From positions 310,001 to 374,000 of the forward strand of contig JAAHFU020000005.1 of assembly GCA_010672825.2 (NCBI GenBank): a stretch of 64,000 nucleotides of DNA. The letters are read 5' to 3'. The DNA is from Leptolyngbya sp. SIO1E4. Lineage in GTDB: Bacteria > Cyanobacteriota > Cyanobacteriia > Phormidesmidales > Phormidesmidaceae. The translations under genes were made by a program, and so were the position numbers. The notes beneath the pieces are model-generated. The model saw only the letters and a program-made list of their open reading frames with translations. It was not told the origin of the DNA and ran no database searches. The number at the start of each line of letters is the position of its first letter. The stretch's first letter is position 1. Positions 8,519 to 20,254 of the stretch are shown here, piece after piece.

Positions 8519-9418
8519 ATGAGAAAAAACCCGTCTCTTGCCAGTTTCTATAGCTTACTTCTTCCTGGCAGTGGTGGTTTATTTTACATTGGACAGAATG
8601 CCAAGGGTTTTTGGATGCTAATTTTTTTCATTGCAAGTACAGCAGGATTGTATTCCTTTGGTATTTCACTATTATTTATTCTCATTATAGGTGCAAGTGA
8701 TGCTGGAAATATTGCTCAAATCGAAGGTAAAAATACTTTTCTCGTAATTTTTCTTAGTTTTATTTTCTTAGGTGGAGGTGGTCATTTTCTCTTGGGAAAG
8801 CCAGGCAGAGGAATTCTGTTTATATTCTCGGCGATTTTAGTAACTATTCCTATGGTGGGTGGAATTTTTGCAATAATCATTGGCATGAAAGAAGCTTATG
8901 GAATGGCAATAAGAAAGAATAACTTTGGTTCCCTTAAGTCGTGGGAATATACCTGGGATTATCAAGCCAAACCAGAACAAATAAGATTCCTAGATGAAGA
9001 GAAAATAGAAACTGAAGATATTATTGTTTCTACTGAAGAAGTGCCCCTTGATAATCGCTTTGGTAGCAACTCTATTATTAGTGAACATGAGTTTATACAA
9101 ACGGCGAGTTCTTCGTTAAAAATCAACGAAACCCAACATTTGTCTGGTCGATTTAAAGTCGGATTTCAAATATTAGAAGGTGAATTGCAAGGTCATATAT
9201 CAAAAAATCTTGGGATCGATCTTGGACATCAAATCACTCGTCGAGTTAATGTTAAGTTTGAGGTCGAGGCAGGTAAATATGTAATTTATCGCATTGTTTG
9301 GAAGCAGAATTTCCGCAAAGGTATAGTTAGAGCAGCTAAAGGTCGACAAGTTTTCAAAGTTCCTTATGATGTCACGTATGGTCTATATCATTCAATTGAT
9401 TCAATTGAATGCCCTTGA
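8519..9418 (+). CDS. TM2-like membrane protein with soluble C-terminal domain
   Basis: 299 residues. The N-terminal 140 residues contain about four hydrophobic segments with glycine-rich turns. The sequence LLPGSGGLFYIGQNAKGFWM resembles the TM2/DUF5683 pattern of small membrane proteins (P-G-x-G-x-x-Y-x-G), and the motif recurs in FLGGGGHFLLGKPGRGI. After an acidic linker (about 160-195) the last 100 residues form a soluble domain rich in beta-type sequence (GRFKVGFQILEGELQGHISK). The function is not recognised. Monocistronic, flanked by gene-free DNA on both sides. Confidence 0.7.
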   Translation: MRKNPSLASFYSLLLPGSGGLFYIGQNAKGFWMLIFFIASTAGLYSFGISLLFILIIGASDAGNIAQIEGKNTFLVIFLSFIFLGGGGHFLLGKPGRGILFIFSAILVTIPMVGGIFAIIIGMKEAYGMAIRKNNFGSLKSWEYTWDYQAKPEQIRFLDEEKIETEDIIVSTEEVPLDNRFGSNSIISEHEFIQTASSSLKINETQHLSGRFKVGFQILEGELQGHISKNLGIDLGHQITRRVNVKFEVEAGKYVIYRIVWKQNFRKGIVRAAKGRQVFKVPYDVTYGLYHSIDSIECP

Positions 9419-9835
9419 CTGTTAGATTTATATATAGCGATTCCCATTTGTATGAGATGCGAATTACTCGTCGAATCGCTTAAGCCCAGGGACTTGGTCG
9501 TACCTCACGCAAGCAATAACCGCTATAGTTCGTTGTATAAGTAAACTACCTCTATATTTCTAGAAACGGCTTCAGCCTAACTCTGCATTGGAGTGGCGAA
9601 TGAAAAATCCTGATGCTGTATTTAGTGCAATTTTCAGCCGCTCAACTTCTCCGTTAGACTGCATTGCAACCTCACATAAAGTAGATCTCTTATTGTCAGA
9701 AGTCATCTTGCTAACCTCGTGATCTTTTAACTTCCTCCCAAAATCCTCATCTTTTTGTTCTATTTTCAGAAAGATGACGGAACAACCAAACAAAACTATC
9801 TCTCCACGAACTAACGGGAGAAAGGAGACTACAAA
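9419..9835. other. Gene-free stretch with a doubtful small ORF
   Basis: The only candidate is a 44-codon minus-strand frame (9572-9706, MTSDNKRSTLCEVAMQSNG...) preceded by GAGG at a suitable distance. No family is recognised, so it is not called as a gene. AAGGAG near 9824 belongs to the next gene. Confidence 0.4.
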
Positions 9836-11353
9836 ATGACATTAGGAAAGACTATATGGTCAAACGGACGTAGTCTGCAAGTGGAGTATCCAGAGAGGGG
9901 TACCATTGAGTACCAAGGTTTCTCAGCAATATATAGAGGCAATGTTGCGAAACCTAACTTGTTCTATTTTTCAATTCCTACACCTGTAGACATTAGTGAC
10001 AAACGACAAGTAGGGACAATCTCACTCCGGTTCAGAAGCAGTGAAGGTGCATTTGTCGAATCGATCGAGATTTATGATGGTGAAAGAAAGATTGACGGTA
10101 AAGATAAACTTCATGTGCGCCATACCCAATGGAATACTAAAAAAATCGATTTACCTATGTTCCAGGAGATTCATTGGGGTCTTGGTGTTTCAGTTCTCGT
10201 AAACTTTGCTTCAGATGTTCAGTGGATAGAATTTAGCGCTGTTGGTGCCGACTTTTTCAGCGATGACTACTCTGACAATATTTTCAACGTACGTTGCTTT
10301 GGTGCAAAGGGTGATGGCCATGATGATTCAACTGATTCAGAAGCCATTAGAAATGCTATATCTGCCATCAGAAAAACGCCAAATGCTACTGGGATTCTTA
10401 AATTTCCAAATGGAACTTATAAAGTTAATTCAAAAGCTTTTAATGATATTCATGGTCTGAATGGTCTAGTCATTGAAGGTACAACGATATCTGAACTTTT
10501 GGGTCAAGGAACAACCATTCAGTATACAGGTAAAGATAAAGCAATGCTGTTTTTCGAGGACAATGAAGAGAGAAATCTCTATTTTTCTATTCGAGATATA
10601 AAGATCCAGGGTCTCCCCGGGGCAGGGCATCTACTTCACACTAAAGAAAATGTTTCTCTTAGCTGGCTGGAAATTAATAGAGTAGTTCTTTCACACTCGA
10701 ATCCAAAATCATCGCTAGTGGTAATGGAGGATACTTATGCTGCTCACATGTCGTTTAGAAATATTATCGCTTGGTTAGGGAAAGGAGCAGAGGAAGTCGC
10801 CTTTAATATTAAGGGGAAACGATGGTTTCAGCTTGAGTTTGATAATATGAAAATTAATATGCCAAAGAATGTCACGAAACCCGCTATCAATCTTGAAAAT
10901 ACAGCCCCTGGTGGTGAGACAGCAGCAGGCACATCTTTAAGAAGAATTACCTTTCAAGGTACAAGGGCAGGTGCGGTTAGGGTAAGAGGTGTTCAGTATA
11001 TCTTCTTTGAACATGTGGGAACAGGTGATTATGAAGACATCCCTATCAGACCTGCTTTTGATATTGATGCATATATGTATCCTGATCCAAATGACGCAAA
11101 GAAGAGACGTGCTAATACAGCACGACGAATAACATTTATGAATTGTGTATCCACTTCTGGTACAGAAGAAAATCCAGATATTCAAGTTGGCAACCGTCAT
11201 CCCAATGAGGCTCCCGTGCTTATCAATTGCAGAATAGGCTACCTAGATGTTCAAGGAGGATTAGGTCGATCAATTATAGGTCGACCAATTATTATTGGTG
11301 CCTCTAACTATAGGGCTAATTTGGTTGGAGATACTTTTCCTCTGCATATTTAA
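9836..11353 (+). CDS. Right-handed beta-helix protein (pectate-lyase-3 type)
   Basis: 505 residues with no signal peptide. Residues 1-145 form a beta-rich N-terminal domain. From about residue 155, FNVRCFGAKGDGHDDSTDSEAI is the hallmark start of the Pectate_lyase_3 / GH55-like beta-helix (V-x-x-F-G-A-x-G-D-G-x-x-D-D-T/S), followed by GILKFPNGTYKVN and many short beta-rungs. Related proteins are polysaccharide lyases, glucanases and phage tailspikes; the substrate cannot be assigned. A good ribosome site (AAAGGAG) precedes the ATG. AT-rich codon use and isolation suggest transfer, possibly from a phage or cell-surface locus. Confidence 0.8.
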   Translation: MTLGKTIWSNGRSLQVEYPERGTIEYQGFSAIYRGNVAKPNLFYFSIPTPVDISDKRQVGTISLRFRSSEGAFVESIEIYDGERKIDGKDKLHVRHTQWNTKKIDLPMFQEIHWGLGVSVLVNFASDVQWIEFSAVGADFFSDDYSDNIFNVRCFGAKGDGHDDSTDSEAIRNAISAIRKTPNATGILKFPNGTYKVNSKAFNDIHGLNGLVIEGTTISELLGQGTTIQYTGKDKAMLFFEDNEERNLYFSIRDIKIQGLPGAGHLLHTKENVSLSWLEINRVVLSHSNPKSSLVVMEDTYAAHMSFRNIIAWLGKGAEEVAFNIKGKRWFQLEFDNMKINMPKNVTKPAINLENTAPGGETAAGTSLRRITFQGTRAGAVRVRGVQYIFFEHVGTGDYEDIPIRPAFDIDAYMYPDPNDAKKRRANTARRITFMNCVSTSGTEENPDIQVGNRHPNEAPVLINCRIGYLDVQGGLGRSIIGRPIIIGASNYRANLVGDTFPLHI

Positions 11354-11379
11354 GCAACCTAATCGGGATAGGGAGAATC

Positions 11380-11430
11380 CTCACGAATCCCCCCACCCAC
11401 CCGGCATGCGGGTTCGCACCGGGCGGTTCA
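11380..11430 (-). ncRNA. Group II intron domain V relic
   Basis: Read on the minus strand the sequence starts GAACCGCCCGGTGCGAACCC and continues GCATGCCGGGTGGG followed by a G-run. This matches the compact domain V hairpin and 3' end of bacterial group II introns (stem CCCGG/CCGGG, inner TGCG/CGCA). No reverse transcriptase gene is next to it, so it is a fragment. Confidence 0.5.
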
Positions 11431-11967
11431 GCATCAAGGAGCAAACACTAACCTGGGGTGTCAAACGTACTTTACCCGACAGCTTGTCCTATAGCCGCCG
11501 TTATACAGCGTGAAAATTTTGGTTGTTAGACAGGTTTACACAATACAATTTTGTGCTAGAACATATAGCAAAGGTGCGATCGTCCTCCTCTCCAAATACT
11601 TGAAGTAACAGGGGAGATAGGCTGGGATAGGTTGATCCTCCTTGCTTCTAAGGCTGTGATGAAATTTTAGGCATCGAGCCAGAAAAATGTGAGTTCGAAA
11701 AACTTAGAAACTGCTTTTGTAAGTCGTCTTATTAATACAAGTAAACAGTTCAGAGAAAGTATATTTCCGTCGTCTGCTCGGTTCAGAAGTCATTGAAATG
11801 AAGGGTTAGCCTACATTGCCTAACCCCTCATCGCAGTTTGCATGAAGGCTAAATTATTTTAAGTTTACCGAAAGGTAGTCTCACGCAAGTGGCCTCAAGG
11901 CATGAGTCTGATCCACTAGATCCGCTCAGTAGATTGCAGTGTCAAACCTCTATCCAGGAAATTTACC
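11431..11967. other. Gene-free stretch
   Basis: No coding signal, tRNA or clear repeat. It probably holds remnants of the intron on its left and the promoter of the next gene on its right. CCAGGAAATTTACC before 11968 includes a ribosome site. Confidence 0.4.
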
Positions 11968-12243
11968 ATGGCTATGAATTTTGTAGCGTCCGGTCAAGCA
12001 CCCACATGGTTCCGTGTAAAAGATGCGCAACAGAACGAGGTTATCCTGATTACTATCAATCAAGGTAAATACTGGACAGCAGATGTTAGTAACAGTCCTG
12101 CTCCCTACACAGTTGAGATTCTGGATGACTCCCAGAAACCAATGGCATCAGCCACGACAAACAATATAGATTGTATTGCTGTCGGCTGGTGCGATACTGA
12201 CAATAGCGGAAAATTGTCACTGACTGAGTATGAATCTCGCTAG
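11968..12243 (+). CDS. Small protein with C-terminal EF-hand-like loop
   Basis: 91 residues. The first 70 read as a small beta-sandwich-like domain (FVASGQAPTWFRVKDAQQN, WTADVSNSPAPYTVEILDD). The tail DTDNSGKLSLTE fits the calcium-binding EF-hand loop DxDxSGxxxxxE exactly, though only one loop is present. Cys57 and Cys65 (approximate positions) flank IAVGW and could pair. No secretion signal. Calcium binding is an inference from the loop alone. AGGAA lies at a proper distance before the ATG. Confidence 0.6.
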   Translation: MAMNFVASGQAPTWFRVKDAQQNEVILITINQGKYWTADVSNSPAPYTVEILDDSQKPMASATTNNIDCIAVGWCDTDNSGKLSLTEYESR

Positions 12244-12401
12244 CGATTGAGAAGGGCGTCGTCCTTAGCGGTGGCACCAACTTGATACTTAGTTCGAAAA
12301 GTGCGACCTCACTGTGACGAGTTCTCTTGGCCCTGCAGGCAAGCTACTGCTCATACACATCCCAAATGGATGAACCTCAATACTGCATCACCTCCCTTAA
12401 T

Positions 12402-12451
12402 CCCTCCTTCTCAAGGAGGGAAATCCCCTTCTCCCCTTTCGTAAGGGGGAG
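12402..12451. repeat. Two adjacent hairpins (CCCTCCTT... and CTCCCCTT...)
   Basis: CCCTCCTTCTCAAGGAGGG (12402-12420) and CTCCCCTTTCGTAAGGGGGAG (12431-12451) each fold back nearly perfectly. They may terminate the transcript of the EF-hand-like gene, 160 bp upstream, or be a cyanobacterial dispersed repeat. The surrounding stretch 12244-12836 has no gene; its right end is very AT-rich. Confidence 0.5.
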
Positions 12452-12511
12452 TTAGAGGGGGTCTCCAGCATACTTCTGGATTAGGTCAGGACTTATGTAT
12501 GAGCAGCAGCA

Positions 12512-12572
12512 GCCTTGGCAAGGGGAGGTTGGGAGGGATCTGATCTGTAGCTTTAGAAACGAGAACTGGTAT
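12512..12572 (+). repeat. Partial copy of the 120-bp dispersed repeat (right half)
   Basis: It matches the second half of the complete element at 13521 (ccttggcaagggg, then gatctgtagctttagaaacg, ending aactggtat). The left half is replaced by unrelated sequence. Confidence 0.7.
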
Positions 12573-12836
12573 CCCTCCTCCCTGACGGTTGCCTTACAGT
12601 CCAAAGACTATGCTCAACAGCGTAGAGAAAGGGAAAACAGAGATTGGCAAATGCTTATTCACTATATTATCCGTTATCTAATATCAAGTTAAATTAAACA
12701 TCTATAATATATACTCAGAGAAAATATACTAAAATCTCTAATATTCCACGAGCATTGCAGAAGTATATACTATGGACATTATTTATAAACCCCGAAGACC
12801 TTTTTTCTGCGTCACTTTTATTCGCCAATTTTTTAG

Positions 12837-13421
12837 TCACGAAAGTATGGTCCGCCATAGTTGCATTAGCACAACCGTCTGCTCAGGCTTCTCGGCCTCT
12901 GGGTTAATGTAGTTCAACATGGTTTCAGCATTAGAAACCACCGGGATCGTTCCAACCGCCTCTCGTTCAACAAACATTTTTTCAATCACCCCGTCCCTCA
13001 CTAACATGGAATAGCGCCAAGAGCGATACCCCATCCCTTGACTAGAAAGATTTACCATCATCTTCATCTCGCGGGTAAAGTCGCCGTTTACATCGGGGAT
13101 AAAGTGCACCTGATCAGCGCCTTCTGTTTGCGCCCAAGTTGTCAACGAAAACGGATCATTGACCGAAATGCAAAGGATCTCATCTACACCGTTCGTTCGA
13201 AATACCTGGGCATACTCGTTGTAGCCTAATAGCTGAATAGAAGAACAAGGATAGGCAAAGGCTCCCGGGACTGCAAACGCTACCACGGTTTTGTGATCAA
13301 AGAGTTCCGCTGTCGAAAGACCGTACCACCCTCCCTCAGCAAACATCCAAAAGGTCACTTGAGGAACCCGCTGGCCTTCATGATTGAACACCACTTTCCT
13401 GGCGACTGACTCGTAATTCAA
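12837..13421 (-). CDS. Type II (PRX5-like) peroxiredoxin with altered active site
   Basis: 194 residues. The peroxiredoxin core is clear: VPGAFAYPCSS with the peroxidatic Cys59, then GVDEILCISVNDPFSLTTWA (second Cys near 84) and the conserved Arg in GMGYRSWRYSML. Such enzymes reduce H2O2 and organic peroxides using thioredoxin or glutathione/glutaredoxin. One oddity: the family motif is PGAFTPTC, where Thr sits three residues before the Cys and polarises it; here that residue is Ala56 and the next are Tyr-Pro. Activity may therefore be low or redirected. The neighbouring katG on the same strand supports a peroxide-defence context, though the 700-bp gap argues against one transcript. The last ~45 residues extend past the usual domain end. 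Confidence 0.85.
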   Translation of the reverse strand: MNYESVARKVVFNHEGQRVPQVTFWMFAEGGWYGLSTAELFDHKTVVAFAVPGAFAYPCSSIQLLGYNEYAQVFRTNGVDEILCISVNDPFSLTTWAQTEGADQVHFIPDVNGDFTREMKMMVNLSSQGMGYRSWRYSMLVRDGVIEKMFVEREAVGTIPVVSNAETMLNYINPEAEKPEQTVVLMQLWRTILS

Positions 13422-13520
13422 CAGTCGAGTCAGTCGCCCCTCCTGAACTACGCGATCGGTGAGTAGAGAGACTACCCTAGGGCCAACCGTTATCCATCCT
13501 CAAACCTTCTAGCTGAGAAC

Positions 13521-13640
13521 TAATACCAATGCTCCAACTCAGCGCTACACATCGCCACCCCACCGCCTGCGGCACCGCCCCTTGGCAAGGGGCGGCTGGG
13601 CGGGGTCTGATCTGTAGCTTTAGAAACGAGAACGGGTATA
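13521..13640 (+). repeat. Complete 120-bp dispersed repeat
   Basis: Begins taataccaatgctccaactc and ends gaaacgagaacgggtata. Exactly 120 bp, the same length as the inverted copy at 19923-20042. Ends are imperfect inverted repeats (taatacca...tggtatta type) with GC-rich internal arms (gccgcc / ggcggc), so it is MITE-like. Confidence 0.75.
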
Positions 13641-14067
13641 CCCCCCTCTAAAAGACAGCCATCCAATATATCCATAAGCATGTAGCGGCTAGCCAGAACA
13701 ACTCGTCGGCTAGCAGTTCAAATACATCCAAAATGAAGAGAACTCCACGAAATAGTTGACACGTTGATTCATTCATCATGACCCCGTTCTCAAATTGTTT
13801 TGAAATACTGCCTTGAGTTCTATAACAGTCGCCACTTAGGTCGAGACATCTAGAAAGCGATATAGCCCTATTCAGTTCAATCCAGTACATTTTGGTGAAG
13901 GCAGGGTCTAGGGTTTAGGGTCTAGGGTGTACTTGAGCCAAATGCACACCGCTGTATCCCCCTTGCAGCCAGCATTTCATTTTGCCTTCTGCTTGCCTTC
14001 TGCCTTCTGCCTTCTGCCTTTCGATATATCTCTGGTTTCCACCTACGTTCAGGCCCTTTGAAAGTTG
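13641..14067. other. Gene-free stretch of short tandem repeats
   Basis: Contains TCGCCACTTAGGTCGAGACA (13827-13850 area; a near copy lies at about 25310), a tagccctattcagttcaatc segment with a near copy at about 18740-18780, tandem GGGTCTAG repeats (13908-13935) and tandem GCCTTCT heptamers (about 13984-14020). These are cyanobacterial short repeats. A 43-codon hydrophobic frame (about 13648-13779, minus) was seen but not supported. Confidence 0.5.
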
Positions 14068-14102
14068 GCGTAGCCTCACTCGATGATCGGGTGAGGCTAC
14101 GC
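14068..14102 (-). terminator. Hairpin downstream of katG
   Basis: GCGTAGCCTCAC and its complement GTGAGGCTACGC flank about 11 bases, 30 bp after the katG stop. There is no long T-run, so it may act by stabilising the 3' end or terminate weakly. Confidence 0.55.
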
Positions 14103-14133
14103 TCAGAAACCCTGGAAACCCTATTTGCTAAAA

Positions 14134-16950
<2,817 letters not shown>

Positions 16951-17247
16951 TCACTCGGTCTCACAGGGATGTGTTTGAAATTTAACCGCCCATCCCAACC
17001 GACCCAAAAGCTGAATCAATTTATCTATCGTGAATCGAGTGAAATGACCATTAAACAGATGAGATACCTCAGGTTGCTGAATGGCCAGCAATTTGGCAAG
17101 TTCTCTTTGCTTCAGTCCTTTCTTAATTAGGATTTCACGTAACTTATGACCCAGCTCTGTACGAAGATCTAATTCAACTTTATGACGCCCTTCTCGCGCC
17201 AGGTTAAACGCATCTTCGGAGATAGAACCATTATTCTCATTTTTCAT
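16951..17247 (-). CDS. XRE-family HTH protein (orphan antitoxin-like)
   Basis: 98 residues. A helix-turn-helix of the XRE/HTH_37 type spans about 35-85: LRTELGHKLREILIKKGLKQ, RELAKLLAIQQPEVSHLFNG, FTIDKLIQLLGRLGWAVKF. This architecture is typical of the antitoxin of HigBA-like toxin-antitoxin pairs, in which a RelE-like toxin gene usually lies just upstream. Here the upstream 350 bp hold no toxin but an intron relic. It is thus an orphan antitoxin or a small transcription regulator. Confidence 0.75.
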   Translation of the reverse strand: MKNENNGSISEDAFNLAREGRHKVELDLRTELGHKLREILIKKGLKQRELAKLLAIQQPEVSHLFNGHFTRFTIDKLIQLLGRLGWAVKFQTHPCETE

Positions 17248-17399
17248 CGTGATCTCTTGTCTAGTGCTTGAAAAACCTAATGATTAACGGAGGCGCACTC
17301 AGACTCAACGTGACTCATACCAAGCTAAGGCTGACCTGACGTTATCAAAGTAAATCCTATTCAAGAATAATTCCAACTTAAGAATAAAACAATGAGTAT

Positions 17400-17620
17400 G
17401 TTTGCTCATTCGTTTCTGTGCAGGCAGCTTGAGCGCAGCAAAGTTGCTAGCGTCCTAAGCCTTCAGTTGGCGCAACCTACCGGCCCTCCCTCACGAGAAG
17501 GCCCTTGCCTTAAGCTAGTAATTGATATCTTTCGGCTCCTATCACTTGCGAGCATTTAGACACTCGGTTCTCTGATTGGGGACTTTCCCCCATTAGTTCA
17601 CGCCTATGCCGGGCGTACAC
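17400..17620 (-). ncRNA. Group II intron 5' fragment relic
   Basis: On the minus strand the sequence begins GTGTACGCCCGGCATAGGCG and soon has GGGGGAAAGTCCCC, then GGAGCCGAAAG and AAGGCAAGGG. These features (GUGYG-like 5' end, the ...GAAAGUCC... stem of domain I) are typical of bacterial group II introns. The rest of the intron and its reverse transcriptase are absent. The inner end is approximate. Confidence 0.45.
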
Positions 17621-17717
17621 CCGTTGCGGCAGCGGACATATTCATAGACGGACTCTGCTGCCGCTGCGTTTTGCCATTAGGCGTCATGAGCATCACTAGA
17701 TTTAGGGAGTCAACGCA

Positions 17718-18491
17718 ATGGATTTTCACAACCGCACTATCCTCATTACCGGTGGCAGTAGCGGCATGGGCCTCGACACCGCTCGTCTGATCCTTGATCG
17801 CGGGGGTCAAGTGACCATCACCGGCCGTCGCCCTGATACGCTCCAACAAGCCGCCGAAGAACTCGTTGCCGATGACGACAACCGCAAAGCCCGACTGCTT
17901 ACCGTCCAGAACGACGCCGCCGACCTCAGCCAGATTGGCAACCTTTTTGCCCAGATCGAATCCCGCTTTGGTCAGCTCCATGGCCTGTTCGTCAATGCCG
18001 GCATCGGGATCTTCAAACCCGTTGAAGCGCTAAATGAGGAGGACTTCGACATGCTTGTCAACATCAACTTCCGCGGTCTATTCTTCACCGTCCAGAAAGC
18101 CCTGCCCCTCTTAACCGACGGTAGCTCGATTGTGCTTAACGCCTCTTGGACCGCTCACCGAGGGATGGTCGGTGCCCATCTGTATTCCGCCACCAAGGCC
18201 GCCGTCCACAGCCTGGCCCGCACCCTGGCCAACGAACTCGCCCCTCGCGGCATCCGCGTCAACTCCGTCAGCCCCGGCTACATCCGTACTCCCATCGTCG
18301 ATAAGATTGAGATGTCCAATGATGACGTGGAAGCCAAGGCAAAGGAGGTTCCGCTTGGCCGCTGGGGCCGCGGTGACGAGATCGCCCACCCCGTCGCGTT
18401 CCTTCTGTCCGACGGCGCGTCCTACATGAGCGGCCAAGATTTTTTGATTGATGGCGGTTTAGTCGGGACCCATCAGACAGCCAAACCCTAA
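17718..18491 (+). CDS. Short-chain dehydrogenase/reductase
   Basis: 257 residues, a classical SDR. The cofactor motif is TGGSSGMG (11-18); GRR at 36-38 and the absence of an acidic residue at that position suggest NADP(H) preference. NAG is at 93-95. The catalytic residues are Ser143 (NASW), Tyr156 and Lys160 (YSATK), and the C-terminal SGQDFLIDGG is typical. The substrate is unknown; close relatives are annotated as glucose or 3-oxoacyl-ACP-like dehydrogenases. Codons are strikingly GC-rich at third positions compared with neighbours, which suggests recent transfer. A group II intron relic lies immediately upstream. Confidence 0.9.
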   Translation: MDFHNRTILITGGSSGMGLDTARLILDRGGQVTITGRRPDTLQQAAEELVADDDNRKARLLTVQNDAADLSQIGNLFAQIESRFGQLHGLFVNAGIGIFKPVEALNEEDFDMLVNINFRGLFFTVQKALPLLTDGSSIVLNASWTAHRGMVGAHLYSATKAAVHSLARTLANELAPRGIRVNSVSPGYIRTPIVDKIEMSNDDVEAKAKEVPLGRWGRGDEIAHPVAFLLSDGASYMSGQDFLIDGGLVGTHQTAKP

Positions 18492-19051
18492 CGAATGGAC
18501 GACTGCGCTGCCGAGTGTCGCCTCACGACTGGCTGTAGTTGGCCGGTGACGCCTGCGAGGTATGGGGTTCGCTCGGCAGCTGTACAGAATTACAAACCAT
18601 GCTTTCACCCTCATTAAGCAGAAATCAGAAATCAAGACCTTGTTGCATAAGGATTCCAGGAAACCTGATTCTCCTATAGCGGTATGCAGGCTAATCAAGC
18701 ATACCCTAGACCCCAAACCCTAGACCCTAGACCCTGTCTTGACCCAGATGTACTGGACTCAACTGAACAAGGCTATAGCTAGGGCGCGTCATCAAATTAA
18801 GCCAAAATGCTTGCGGTATCAGCATTACCGCGCCCGCCCCAGAACCTCAGCTAGAGGCTGAAACCCTTTCGCTGTTTACGCTCAACGGATAAATGATGAC
18901 AGCCCCTAGCACCTCAGGTGCAATAGGTGACATGCATGGTCGAAGACAACCCGGCCAGGGATTCCTAGAAGAGAGTTGATGTGAACGGTTTCACAATCAA
19001 AGGCGATCGCCAACGCTAGCGATCTCGGATACAGATTATTGAGGTGAGGGG
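18492..19051. other. Gene-free stretch with short repeats
   Basis: Contains tandem CCCTAGA repeats (about 18705-18735) and a segment (about 18740-18780) that is the inverted copy of sequence near 13860-13940. No credible gene. GAGGTGAGGGG just before 19052 is the next ribosome site. Confidence 0.5.
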
Positions 19052-19849
19052 ATGAATCGTTCCCAGAAGTTTCGCTTGGCAACATTGGGGCCTCTGATAA
19101 CCGTATGGGGGTGTGCCATGCTAGAACCAACGGCCAGTTATTCACAGCCCATTACCAACCCAGATCTCGGGGATTTAATTCTGTACTACGAGCCCCCTTT
19201 AGACGAAGGCTTTAACGAAATCTATACTATTTTGCAGGAGACAGCATTTTTCGATGATCTAGTCGCAGAACTCAATCGCACCTACCGCCTCCCTCAGGAC
19301 ATTGACATCGTATTTGTTGAATGTGGCGAAGAAAACGCCTTTTACGATCCTGAGGCTGTGGAAGTTAACATGTGCTACGAGCTGCTTCGAAAATACGCAG
19401 ATATTTTTGCAGAAGAATATCAGGGAAATTACAGCGATGAAGTGATTTTGGCGGGGCATTTTACCTTTTTGCATGAGTTGGGTCATGCTCTAGTCGATCA
19501 ATACCAGTTGCCTATCATCGCGCGAGAAGAAGATGTAGTCGATTCTTTTGCAACTATTCTGTTACTGCAAACGGGTGAAGAAGATGCCGTAATCGCAGGA
19601 ATTGAACAATTCGATGTAGATGCAGCGGAGGATGAAGAGTTTGGTGAACTCCCTTTCTGGGGTGAGCATAGCCTGAGCATCCAGCGGTTATATAACATCG
19701 CCTGTTTAGCGTATGGGAGTGACCCAACTGCGTACGCAGATTTTGTTGGAGATGATTTTTTGCCGGAAGAACGGGCAGAACAATGTCCTGAAGAATATGA
19801 GCAAGCTGCAGAGGGTTGGCAAACCTTATTAACGGAATTCATCAAGTAA
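19052..19849 (+). CDS. DUF4344 putative zinc metallopeptidase, exported
   Basis: 265 residues. The N-terminus is a signal sequence (LATLGPLITVWGCAMLEP) with a Cys at 21 that could be lipidated, although Trp at -2 is not ideal. The core has the zinc motif HELGH (141-145) inside FTFLHELGHALVDQYQLP, preceded by FVECGEENAFYDP and followed by EEDVVDSFATILLL, the pattern of DUF4344 putative metallopeptidases. His141, His145 and a downstream acidic residue would bind Zn. The protein is very acidic. A strong ribosome site (GAGGTGAGGGG) supports the start. Substrate unknown. Confidence 0.85.
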   Translation: MNRSQKFRLATLGPLITVWGCAMLEPTASYSQPITNPDLGDLILYYEPPLDEGFNEIYTILQETAFFDDLVAELNRTYRLPQDIDIVFVECGEENAFYDPEAVEVNMCYELLRKYADIFAEEYQGNYSDEVILAGHFTFLHELGHALVDQYQLPIIAREEDVVDSFATILLLQTGEEDAVIAGIEQFDVDAAEDEEFGELPFWGEHSLSIQRLYNIACLAYGSDPTAYADFVGDDFLPEERAEQCPEEYEQAAEGWQTLLTEFIK

Positions 19850-19922
19850 GTAGCGTGGTCTACAGCCTTTTTTGGCTGAGTCAGGGATATCCTGGTCGCA
19901 ATAGGGTCTAGGGTCTGGGGTC

Positions 19923-20042
19923 TAATACCAGTTCTCGTTTCTAAAGCTACAGATCAGACCCCTCCCAGCCGCCCCTTGGCAAGGGGAGGTGCCGCAGGCG
20001 GTGGGGTGGCAATGGGTAGCGCTGATTTGGAGAATTGGTCTA
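19923..20042 (-). repeat. Complete 120-bp dispersed repeat, inverted
   Basis: The reverse complement aligns end to end with 13521-13640, with only scattered differences. It lies in the gene-free stretch 19850-20254, which otherwise has GGGTCTAG short repeats next to the element (19903-19922) and no gene. Confidence 0.75.
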
Positions 20043-20254
20043 AGGCGAGTACTTCATCAGAGTGAGCGAGGCATCTCCCCCATAGGTTCTGCCTTGTCTA
20101 CAGCCTCATCTAAGCTAATCAAAAGCCCCAGGGGTTTTTCAGGTTAAATTGCTGATGAATTAGCATTGTCCAAGCGATCGCGGTTGTAACCGGTGACAGC
20201 ACTAACAGCAACCTCAAATCAATCAAATCGATAAGGTTAAACATGATGGTATTC

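Noticed and set aside
13648-13890. Hydrophobic small minus-strand frame (MMNESTCQLFRGVLFILDVF...)
   Set aside because: Within a zone of short repeats, no recognisable relatives, weak ribosome site; left uncalled.
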